DNA of 6,450 nucleotides from positions 1 through 6,450 of the forward strand of contig CAJUJZ010000123.1 in assembly GCA_910586745.1 (NCBI GenBank), read 5' to 3'. Source of the stretch: an uncultured Mucispirillum sp. GTDB lineage: Bacteria > Chrysiogenota > Deferribacteres > Deferribacterales > Mucispirillaceae. How positions within the stretch are numbered: the first letter of the stretch is position 1; each line of letters starts with the position of its first letter. The position numbers and the translations under genes were made by a program. The notes below the pieces were generated by a model. That model was not told where the DNA came from, made no database searches, and saw only the letters and a list, made by a program, of their open reading frames with translations. This document shows positions 1-6,395 of the stretch, in pieces.

Positions 1-25
1 AGTGGCAGTCTTTTTTGTTTTAAAT

Positions 26-51
26 CAAAAAGCCTTTCTTATAGAAAGGCT
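26..51 (-). terminator. Rho-independent terminator of the tracrRNA
   Basis: There is a perfect 9-bp inverted repeat, AGCCTTTCT (31-39) and AGAAAGGCT (43-51), with a 3-nt loop. On the minus strand it is followed by TTTT (30-27), then G and ATTT. On the plus strand no U tract follows, so the terminator acts on minus-strand transcription and doubles as the last tracrRNA hairpin. Confidence 0.85.
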
Positions 52-82
52 AAATTTGGTGTGAGTGAATACTCACTTATTA

Positions 83-112
83 CTGTATCCACCACAATAT
101 TTAATATGTTAT
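83..112 (-). other. tracrRNA anti-repeat
   Basis: On the plus strand these 30 bases match the reverse complement of the CRISPR repeat at 28 positions. The only differences are CC (89-90) in place of TG. In the RNA duplex this leaves one U-G wobble and one G-G mismatch, flanked by a 6-bp and a 22-bp helix. The match stops abruptly at 112, where the repeat would continue AAT. Because the anti-repeat lies on the minus strand as the complement of the crRNA, the crRNAs must also be read from the minus strand of the array. Confidence 0.93.
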
Positions 113-118
113 GTATTA

Positions 119-147
119 AATATATTTTATTTCAGTATTCTTGTCAA
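119..147 (-). promoter_or_regulatory. sigma70-type promoter of the tracrRNA
   Basis: Read on the minus strand, TTGACA (147-142, full consensus) is followed after 17 bp by TATATT (124-119, 5 of 6). Both spacing and sequence are near ideal. Transcription would start about 7 nt further on, near position 112, which is exactly where anti-repeat similarity begins. This agreement is independent support for the promoter. Confidence 0.8.
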
Positions 148-158
148 GATAATTCATA

Positions 159-187
159 TTGATTATTTAAAAAATATGAAGTAACAT
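159..187 (+). promoter_or_regulatory. weak candidate promoter for the cas operon
   Basis: TTGATT (159-164) and TAACAT (182-187) are separated by 17 bp and lie about 30 bp before the cas9 start codon. Each hexamer matches consensus at only four positions, and this AT-rich stretch offers other pairs, so the assignment is tentative. The tracrRNA promoter lies upstream of it on the other strand, so the two would be divergent with their start sites pointing apart. Confidence 0.3.
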
Positions 188-205
188 ATCTTTATTATCT
201 ATAAA

Positions 206-211
206 AAGGAG
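206..211 (+). promoter_or_regulatory. ribosome binding site of cas9
   Basis: AAGGAG lies 6 nt before the ATG at 218. It is a strong Shine-Dalgarno sequence at good spacing and fixes the start codon. The RuvC-I motif then begins at residue 8, as usual in Cas9. Confidence 0.85.
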
Positions 212-217
212 CGAGAG

Positions 218-3200
218 ATGGCAGGAAATTCATTAAAATATCGTTTAGGTCTTGATTTAGGTACTAATTCTATAGGCTGGTGTATGCTTAGGTTAAATAG
301 TGATAATGAGCCAACTGCAGTTATTAAATCAGGTGTTAGGATATTTCATGATGGAAGAAATGAAAAAACAAAAGAACCTTTAGCAGTGGTTCGCAGAAAT
401 GCACGCAGTATTAGAAGAAATCTTGATAGAAAAATATCTCGCAGAAATCATTTATTAAATACATTAATAAAATACAGTATACTGCCGTCAGATGAAAATG
501 AAAGAAAAGCATTAGCTGTTTTAAACCCTTATGAATTAAGAAGCAGAGCAGCAAATGAAAAAATAGAATTATTTGAGCTTGGAAGAAGTTTAATGCATCT
601 TTCAAAACGCAGAGGGTTTAAAAGTAATAGAAAAGTTGATAAAGAGGAAAGCAGCGGCAAAATAAAACCTGCAATAGAAAGATTAAAAAATAAAATGCAG
701 GAAACTGATAAAAAAACAGCTGGTGAGTATTTATATTTTCTTTTGCAGAATGGTCAATCTGTTAGAGCCCGCCTTGGTAAAATTGATGGAAAAGAAGGAT
801 ATGAAATATATTTAGACAGGTCTATAATAGAAGAAGAATATAATATCATAATGAATGAGCAGAAAAAATATCATAAAGAATTAACTGATGATATTCTTAA
901 TGAAATATTTAACATAATCTTTTATCAAAGACAATTAAAACCGCAGAAAGTGGGTAAATGCAGCCTTGTACCAGAAGAAACCAAACTAAGAAAAGCTCAT
1001 GTGCTTGCACAATCTTTTATTTTGTTACAGAAAGTGCAGGATTTACGAGTATTTGATAATAATATGTTAGAATTTAGACCATTAAACAATGATGAAAAAG
1101 AAATTCTTAAAAGGGAATTAAAAGTAAAAAAAGAAATATCTTATGAAAATATAAGGAAACTTTTAAAGAAATATTATGAAAATGGTAAATATGGAATGTT
1201 TTCCCATGAAACTACAGATGGAAAGCTGCAAGGTAATAAAACAAATGCTATAATGTCTAGTAAAGATATTATAGGTGACATCTGGAATCGTTTATCACCA
1301 GAAGTTCAGTATGACATAATAGAAGAATTATATTCTGATAAAGATAATGATGAATTAAGTAAATTATATTCTGAAAAATTTAAATTAAATGAAAGCCAGA
1401 TACAAGGGTTATTAAATAAAGCAGTATATAAGCTTGACAGTGGATATATCAGGTATGGAAAAACAGCAGTTGAAAAACTAAACAGCATAATGGATAAAGA
1501 TAATTTAGATTTACATTATGCTAGAGAAAAAGCAGGCTTTGGAAAGGAAAATATACCAGCTGCATCTGAATTTTTGGAATATTATGGTAAAGTTCTTCCA
1601 AATAGTGTAATAGACCCACAGATAGAAAACCCTAAAAATGATGAAGAAATATATGGTAAAATAGCAAACCCAACAGCCCATGCAGCATTAAATCAGTTAA
1701 GAAAGCTGGTTAATGAATTAATTAAGCTGTATGGTAAACCAGAGCAGATTGTTATAGAATTAGCCAGAGATTTAAAAAACAGCAGAAAAGCAAAAGATTT
1801 AATTAAGAAAAAAATAGCAGAAAATAAAAAACTTAATGAAGAAGTAGATAAAATTATTCAAGAATATTCAGAAACACACCATACCCAAATTGTAAAAAAT
1901 AAATTAAACAGGGATAAAGTTAAATTATGGCTGGAACTTTCAAAAGATGTATTGGAAAGGAAATGCATATATACAGGTGAGCAAATAAGTATATCAAAAT
2001 TATTTAGTGATGATGTGCAGATTGAGCATATTATACCATATTCTAAAACACTAGATGACAGTATGAATAATAAAACTTTATCTATGAAAAAAGCTAACTA
2101 TTATAAAGGCAATAAAACTCCTTATGAAGCATTTAAGGATAGCAAAGATGGCTATAATTATGATGACATATTAGCGAGAGCCAAACTTTTAAATAATAAT
2201 AGTAAATTTAAAAGATTTACAAAAGATGCTATGGATATTTACAATAAAGATGGTAAAGATTTTATTGCAAGGCAGTTGGCAGATACTCAGTATTTATCTA
2301 AACTGGCACTTAGCTATTTACAGTCTTTATATGCAGAAGATAAATACAGTTCTCTTTGGACTATTCCAGGTCAGCTTACAGCACTTATTCGTAATTATTT
2401 AGGATTAAATACATTAATTTCTGAAGATGATAGTAAAAATAGAAGCGACCACAGACATCATGCAGTAGATGCTTTTGTGGTAGCCATAACAAGCCGCTCT
2501 TTACTGCAAAAAATATCTTATGCAGCATCATTGCAGGAAGATTTAGATAATAGAAATTTATCATCATATAGAAATAAATTACTTGAAAAAATGCCAGAAC
2601 CTTTTCCAAATTATAGAAAAAGTCTGCAGCTTTCTATTAATAATATCAAAACTTCTCATAAGGCAGATAGAAGCATATCTGGTAAATTACATGAAGATAC
2701 TGCTTATGGTATCGTTGAAGATAATGATAAATATAATGTTGTAACAAGATGGACATTAGATAAATTCAAAGAAAAAAAACATTTTGAAATGATAAGAGAT
2801 AATGAATTAAAGGAAATTGCATGCAGCGATAATGAATTGTTTAAAAAGATTATTGAAACAAGAAAAATAAAAAGTATAAGAAAGCTGGCATCGGAAAATC
2901 CTGTAATTACAATAAAAGATAAATCTGGCAGAGATTATAAAGCCTTTGCAGGTGGCAATAATATTTGTGTAGAGATATATGAAGCAGACGGTGTAAGAAA
3001 ATCAGAAGTTATACAGTTATTTGATGCGGCACAAAAAGATTTCAAGCCAGCATGGATGAATAAATATCCTAATGGAAAATTACTTATGCGATTATTTAAA
3101 GGTGATGTAATAGGATTTATAGATAAAGAAAAAGGAAGAAATAAAGTGTATTATGTTGTTCAGCAGATTAGACAAAAAGCTAATGATTTAGGATTAATTT

Positions 3201-3382
3201 TACTGAATTCTACTGGATATGTTAAAGAAAATGGCAAAGAAAAAGAAATAAAAAAATGTATTTATATAGGTTTCAATAAACTTTTCAATAAGTATAATGC
3301 GAAACAATTTAATATAAGCATTACAGGTATTGTTAGTAAAAAGAAAACTGCTGATATTAATTTTTGGAAAAATAGAAAGTGA
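218..3382 (+). CDS. cas9: CRISPR-associated endonuclease Cas9, type II-C
   Basis: This RNA-guided nuclease cuts DNA matched by the crRNA spacer next to a PAM, using RuvC for one strand and HNH for the other. At 1054 aa it falls within the compact II-C class. Seen in order: RuvC-I with GLDLGTNSIGW and Asp13; an arginine-rich bridge helix at about 57-80; the recognition lobe, with LMHLSKRRGFKSNRK near 125-139; RuvC-II with IVIELARDLK and Glu514; HNH with QIEHIIPYSK (Glu603, His604) and Asn618 in NNK; RuvC-III with DHRHHAVDAF (His748, Asp751); and a C-terminal wedge/PAM-interacting region from about 800. All catalytic residues are present, so the enzyme should be active. The HNH motif has Glu-His instead of the commoner Asp-His, a substitution I believe occurs in other Cas9s. 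No frameshift is seen. The PAM cannot be read from the sequence. It is first in an operon with cas1 and cas2. Confidence 0.98.
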   Translation: MAGNSLKYRLGLDLGTNSIGWCMLRLNSDNEPTAVIKSGVRIFHDGRNEKTKEPLAVVRRNARSIRRNLDRKISRRNHLLNTLIKYSILPSDENERKALAVLNPYELRSRAANEKIELFELGRSLMHLSKRRGFKSNRKVDKEESSGKIKPAIERLKNKMQETDKKTAGEYLYFLLQNGQSVRARLGKIDGKEGYEIYLDRSIIEEEYNIIMNEQKKYHKELTDDILNEIFNIIFYQRQLKPQKVGKCSLVPEETKLRKAHVLAQSFILLQKVQDLRVFDNNMLEFRPLNNDEKEILKRELKVKKEISYENIRKLLKKYYENGKYGMFSHETTDGKLQGNKTNAIMSSKDIIGDIWNRLSPEVQYDIIEELYSDKDNDELSKLYSEKFKLNESQIQGLLNKAVYKLDSGYIRYGKTAVEKLNSIMDKDNLDLHYAREKAGFGKENIPAASEFLEYYGKVLPNSVIDPQIENPKNDEEIYGKIANPTAHAALNQLRKLVNELIKLYGKPEQIVIELARDLKNSRKAKDLIKKKIAENKKLNEEVDKIIQEYSETHHTQIVKNKLNRDKVKLWLELSKDVLERKCIYTGEQISISKLFSDDVQIEHIIPYSKTLDDSMNNKTLSMKKANYYKGNKTPYEAFKDSKDGYNYDDILARAKLLNNNSKFKRFTKDAMDIYNKDGKDFIARQLADTQYLSKLALSYLQSLYAEDKYSSLWTIPGQLTALIRNYLGLNTLISEDDSKNRSDHRHHAVDAFVVAITSRSLLQKISYAASLQEDLDNRNLSSYRNKLLEKMPEPFPNYRKSLQLSINNIKTSHKADRSISGKLHEDTAYGIVEDNDKYNVVTRWTLDKFKEKKHFEMIRDNELKEIACSDNELFKKIIETRKIKSIRKLASENPVITIKDKSGRDYKAFAGGNNICVEIYEADGVRKSEVIQLFDAAQKDFKPAWMNKYPNGKLLMRLFKGDVIGFIDKEKGRNKVYYVVQQIRQKANDLGLILLNSTGYVKENGKEKEIKKCIYIGFNKLFNKYNAKQFNISITGIVSKKKTADINFWKNRK

Positions 3383-4287
3383 ATCAACGAATAATAGAAA
3401 TAACTGATATGCAGGCACATTTAAGCCTGCATAGAGGTTTTTTAAAAGTCAGTATAAAAGATGGTAAAGATTATGAAATACCATTATATGATATTGGCGG
3501 CATAGTCAGCAACTCATATAGTATAACATACAGCAGCAGCCTGCTTGCTAAATTAGCAGAGCTAAACATACCATTTATTATATGTGGAGCCAATCACTCT
3601 CCAGCTGCTTTTTTATGGCCAGTAGAAACCCATTCTTTAATGTCTGCAAAGATAGATAACCAAATAAATACACGAAAAAGTTTTTATGAGAAAATATGGC
3701 AGGATATTATACAAATAAAAATTTATAATCAGTCAGTATGTTTAAGTAGTTTAGAAAAAGATGATAGAGCATTAAAAGCACTTGTAAAAAAAGTGAGTAT
3801 TGGTGATAGAGAAAATATTGAGGCACAAGCTGCAAAAGTATACTGGAATAAATTATTTGGTGATGATTTTATAAGAGATAAAAATGCTGAAGGCATTAAT
3901 ACTTTACTAAATTATGGCTATACCATTTTACGCTCTGGTATAGCAAGGTCTATAATGGGAGCAGGGCTTCATCCTGCTATTGGCATATTTCATAAAAATA
4001 AATATAATTCTATGCGTCTAGCAGATGATTTAATGGAGCCATTTAGACCAATAGTTGATTATTTTGTATATAAATTCAGCGAACAGGGAATGTATGAATT
4101 AACACCTGATATAAAAGAAAAAATTGTGAATATATTATATTTAGATTTAGATGGTCCCCGCGGCAGAAGTCCAATAATAAATAGAATGCAGTCATTGGCA
4201 TATACTTATGCATATTCATTAGAAACATTAAAGAAAAATTTAGATTTACCGATACTTAAAATAAGTGATTTATGTAATAAAAATTAA
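3379..4287 (+). CDS. cas1: CRISPR-associated endonuclease/integrase Cas1
   Basis: Cas1 is the catalytic subunit of the Cas1-Cas2 integrase, which inserts new spacers at the leader end of the array. The protein has 302 aa, normal for type II. An N-terminal beta-rich domain opens with RIIEITD and carries LYDIGGIV at about 36-43. The helical catalytic domain follows. The likely metal ligands by family pattern are Glu148 (in IEAQAAKVYW), His205 (GIFHKNKYN) and Glu220 (LADDLMEPFRP). The start is GTG at 3379, overlapping the cas9 TGA by four bases (GTGA), which suggests translational coupling. A later ATG at 3409 would remove the first beta strand and is less likely. The gene is intact. Confidence 0.97.
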   Translation: MNQRIIEITDMQAHLSLHRGFLKVSIKDGKDYEIPLYDIGGIVSNSYSITYSSSLLAKLAELNIPFIICGANHSPAAFLWPVETHSLMSAKIDNQINTRKSFYEKIWQDIIQIKIYNQSVCLSSLEKDDRALKALVKKVSIGDRENIEAQAAKVYWNKLFGDDFIRDKNAEGINTLLNYGYTILRSGIARSIMGAGLHPAIGIFHKNKYNSMRLADDLMEPFRPIVDYFVYKFSEQGMYELTPDIKEKIVNILYLDLDGPRGRSPIINRMQSLAYTYAYSLETLKKNLDLPILKISDLCNKN

Positions 4288-4299
4288 CAGGTTACTTAT

Positions 4300-4671
4300 A
4301 TGACTTATTTAAGTGGGTATAGACTTATGTGGATAATAGTTTTGTTTGATTTGCCAGTTACTACAGAAAAAGAGCGTAAAAAAGCAACTAAATTTAGAAA
4401 TTTTTTATTAGATAACAGCTTTGAAATGGTGCAGTTTTCAGTATATATGCGTCCATGCCCAAGTAAAGAGCATGTAGAAAGGCTTGTGAAGTTAATAGAA
4501 AATAATGTGCCAGAAGATGGCAAAGTGGATATTCTGCCTATTACAGATAAGCAGTATGAAAATATTGTCACTATCCGTGGCAGAAATAAGCTGCAGAGAA
4601 ATAACCCAAACCAATATATTTTATTCCAGCCAGATATTGAGCATTTTTTACCAGAAAGTGCAAATTTATAA
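4300..4671 (+). CDS. cas2: CRISPR-associated protein Cas2
   Basis: Cas2 is the dimeric ferredoxin-fold partner that bridges two Cas1 dimers in the spacer integrase. The protein has 123 aa. The N-terminus SGYRLMWIIVLFDLPV, with Asp17 ending the first beta strand, and the later FSVYMRPCPS and ITDKQYENI are typical of type II Cas2. The gene starts 12 nt after the cas1 stop, with only a weak AGG at 4289-4291 as ribosome binding site, so coupling with cas1 is likely. An ATG at 4327 (residue 10) would cut off the conserved SGYR and is not preferred. It is the last gene of the operon; no csn2 or cas4 follows, which supports subtype II-C. Confidence 0.96.
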   Translation: MTYLSGYRLMWIIVLFDLPVTTEKERKKATKFRNFLLDNSFEMVQFSVYMRPCPSKEHVERLVKLIENNVPEDGKVDILPITDKQYENIVTIRGRNKLQRNNPNQYILFQPDIEHFLPESANL

Positions 4672-4706
4672 GTAAAAATAAAAAAATATTTCCTTAAAAA
4701 TAATGG

Positions 4707-4734
4707 ATAAACCCCTTATAATCAAGGGGTTTAT
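4707..4734. terminator. hairpin terminator, probably bidirectional, between cas2 and the array
   Basis: There is a perfect 11-bp inverted repeat, with left arm at 4707-4717 (core AAACCCCTT) and right arm at 4724-4734, around a 6-nt loop. It lies 35 bp after the cas2 stop and 9 bp before the first repeat. On the plus strand the stem ends in GGGGUUUAUU; on the minus strand in GGGGUUUAU, followed after a few bases by AUUAUUUUUAA. Neither tail is a pure U run, so strength is uncertain. Its position between converging transcripts suggests it ends both the cas operon and the array RNA. Confidence 0.7.
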
Positions 4735-4779
4735 TGCTGACCTATTATAACATATTAAATATTGTGGTCAATACAGAAC

Positions 4780-4809
4780 CAACCATACTGCCAAGGGTGG
4801 TTTTCGTGG
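4780..4809 (-). repeat. spacer 1, near-duplicate of the spacer at 5375-5404
   Basis: This spacer is next to the cas2-proximal repeat. It matches the spacer at 5375-5404 at 27 of 30 positions. Differences lie only at plus-strand positions 1 (C/T), 4 (C/G) and 7 (T/C). The remaining 23 bases, from ACTGCCAAGG to TTCGTGG, are identical. In crRNA sense the differences lie at the PAM-proximal, seed end. Confidence 0.9.
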
Positions 4810-5374
4810 ATTATAACATATTAAATATTGTGGTCAATACAGAACAACAACAACATCAATATGACATAATAACCAATTATAACATATTAAATATTGTGGT
4901 CAATACAGAACAATTTGCCTCTTTAGGCGGTAAAGCTATCAATTATAACATATTAAATATTGTGGTCAATACAGAACATGTGCAACTTTCTAGTACATCT
5001 TTATTTTATTATAACATATTAAATATTGTGGTCAATACAGAACCTGGCGATCCATCTACTAAACCAGCTAATGATTATAACATATTAAATATTGTGGTCA
5101 ATACAGAACAACACTATCACGATGTTAAAATTCGTTACTATTATAACATATTAAATATTGTGGTCAATACAGAACCACACAAAGTTTGCGTCGTGATTGG
5201 CGCAAATTATAACATATTAAATATTGTGGTCAATACAGAACATAATAACTCTCTTATAAAAAGAGATGTTCAATTATAACATATTAAATATTGTGGTCAA
5301 TACAGAACCTCTTGTAAACTTACCTCGCGATTTATTTAATTATAACATATTAAATATTGTGGTCAATACAGAAC

Positions 5375-5404
5375 TAAGCACACTGCCAAGGGTGGTTTTC
5401 GTGG
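5375..5404 (-). repeat. spacer 10, near-duplicate of the spacer at 4780-4809
   Basis: This is the partner of spacer 1, nine units further from cas2. It begins TAAGCAC where spacer 1 has CAACCAT, then is identical. The two probably come from the same site in two related invaders rather than from duplication within the array, because the neighbouring spacers are not duplicated and the differences are spaced by three bases. Confidence 0.9.
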
Positions 5405-5440
5405 ATTATAACATATTAAATATTGTGGTCAATACAGAAC

Positions 5441-5470
5441 TTGTTCCCTGTGGTAAATGCTTTTCATGCC
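5441..5470 (-). other. spacer 11, possible Microviridae (gokushovirus-like) replication-gene target
   Basis: In one plus-strand frame this spacer reads VPCGKCFSC. A PCG(K/Q)CxxC motif near the N-terminus is characteristic of the replication initiator VP4 of gokushovirus-type microviruses, which are common in the gut. The translation is seen in the sequence; the family link is from memory of the motif and is not proven by 30 bases. Confidence 0.5.
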
Positions 5471-6328
5471 ATTATAACATATTAAATATTGTGGTCAATA
5501 CAGAACCTTTTGGAACATATATTGAAAGACCGCCATATTATAACATATTAAATATTGTGGTCAATACAGAACCTTTATTGCTGCTTCACTTTAATGGCTA
5601 TGATTATAACATATTAAATATTGTGGTCAATACAGAACCACCTATTATACCAGTGTCGTGAAGGACAGATTATAACATATTAAATATTGTGGTCAATACA
5701 GAACCAGGATACTGATGTCGCCTTTATAAAGATAATTATAACATATTAAATATTGTGGTCAATACAGAACAAAGTTCAAAAGTGAAATAATGAATGCAGT
5801 ATTATAACATATTAAATATTGTGGTCAATACAGAACCTCAAGGTTGTGCTTTTAAAGCTGATGAGTATTATAACATATTAAATATTGTGGTCAATACAGA
5901 ACTTAAGATACTTATACTTATTGCTTTAGGAGATTATAACATATTAAATATTGTGGTCAATACAGAACATTATATGTAAGTGTGAGGAACATTGCACAAT
6001 TATAACATATTAAATATTGTGGTCAATACAGAACTATTTACCCTCGCGAACTTCGTCTAGTTTTATTATAACATATTAAATATTGTGGTCAATACAGAAC
6101 AGATGGTTATGTTAATGTTAGATGGGGAACATTATAACATATTAAATATTGTGGTCAATACAGAACAAAACGCAAAAAGAAATGGCAGCCGCTTTTATTA
6201 TAACATATTAAATATTGTGGTCAATACAGAACAATAACAGCAATACTAAATTGATTGTTAGCATTATAACATATTAAATATTGTGGTCAATACAGAACGA
6301 CTTTTACTCTGAATTATATAATACTACT

Positions 6329-6356
6329 ATTATAACATATTAAATATTGTGGTCAA
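6329..6356 (-). promoter_or_regulatory. promoter embedded in the CRISPR repeat (example: last repeat; present in all 25)
   Basis: Read on the minus strand, TTGACC (6356-6351, 5 of 6 to the -35 consensus) is followed after 16 bp by TATAAT (6334-6329, full consensus), with an extended TG one base before it. In repeat coordinates on the plus strand, the -10 is bases 1-6, TG is 8-9 and the -35 is 23-28. The start site would be about the seventh base of the next spacer, leaving 24 spacer bases in the RNA. This is the arrangement known from N. meningitidis II-C repeats. Here the -35 is also strong, so the promoters may be very active. Confidence 0.8.
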
Positions 6357-6364
6357 TACAGAAC

Positions 6365-6394
6365 CAAACTCTCGAGACCTCCAACAACCTTATT
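6365..6394 (-). other. possible 25th spacer, no repeat after it
   Basis: The 30 bases after the last repeat contain CTCGAG and are less AT-rich than the local average, so they resemble a spacer more than a leader. Sequence like the end of an insertion element begins about where the next repeat should start (6395). The alternative is that this is the leader-proximal flank, the expected leader side given minus-strand transcription. Confidence 0.4.
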
Positions 6395-6395
6395 A

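Larger units (their letters stand above)
25..112 (-). ncRNA. tracrRNA of the type II-C CRISPR-Cas9 system
   Basis: This is the trans-activating RNA that pairs with the crRNA repeat, is processed with it by RNase III, and anchors it in Cas9. Read on the minus strand, the RNA would start near position 112, exactly at the 5' end of the anti-repeat (112 down to 83). A short linker follows, then a 6-bp hairpin (GTGAGT, loop ATTC, ACTCAC; positions 76-61), an A/C-rich linker, and a 9-bp terminator hairpin (51-31) with a T-rich tail. The predicted length is about 88 nt, normal for II-C tracrRNAs with two 3' hairpins. It is divergent from cas9. Orientation, promoter, anti-repeat and terminator all agree, so the call is strong; the exact ends are inferred. 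Confidence 0.9.
4744..6364 (-). CRISPR. type II-C CRISPR array, 25 repeats and 24 spacers
   Basis: The 36-bp repeats start at 4744 and then every 66 bp, except that the ninth (5273) comes after 67 bp. The last starts at 6329. On the plus strand each begins ATTATAACATATTAAATATT and ends GTGGTCAATACAGAAC; all 25 look identical by eye. There are 23 spacers of 30 nt and one of 31 nt (5242-5272). The strand is minus because the tracrRNA anti-repeat demands it. In that sense the repeat starts GTTCTG and ends TTATAAT, like other II-C repeats (GTT...AAT). No degenerate end repeat is seen. Leader polarity is inferred: the transcription-upstream end is on the right. Spacers at 4780 and 5375 are near duplicates, and the one at 5441 may match a microvirus gene. 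Confidence 0.98.

Noticed and set aside
1..20. GGCAGTC followed by TTTTTT on the plus strand, possibly the right half of a terminator of an upstream gene
   Set aside because: The left arm would lie outside the window, so no hairpin can be shown.
411..605. Minus-strand open frame inside cas9 (and similar ones at 1306-1488, 2385-2609, 3200-3418 and 4305-4571)
   Set aside because: They lie opposite conserved cas genes, are rich in Phe/Leu/Tyr as expected from the complement of AT-rich coding sequence, and have no start signals or recognisable motifs.
3409..4287. Alternative ATG start for cas1 at 3409
   Set aside because: It would drop the first beta strand (RIIEI), which Cas1 proteins keep. 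The GTG at 3379 overlapping the cas9 stop fits coupling better.
4734..5979. Long open frames across the array encoding a repeated peptide, YNILNIVVNTE plus variable residues
   Set aside because: These are artefacts of the array. The unit of 66 bp is a multiple of three, so the stop-free repeat stays in frame. The 31-nt spacer breaks the frame at 5273, and there is no ribosome binding site or codon signature.
5309..6064. Spacers at 5309-5338 and 6035-6064 share a TTACC(C)TCGCGA word
   Set aside because: The match needs a one-base gap and covers about 12 bases, with different reading in the two spacers. It is too short to claim a common target.
4744..6364. Plus-strand transcription of the array from the cas2 side
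   Set aside because: The tracrRNA anti-repeat with its own promoter and terminator reads from the minus strand and can only pair with minus-strand crRNA. The embedded promoter and the GTT...AAT repeat ends agree.
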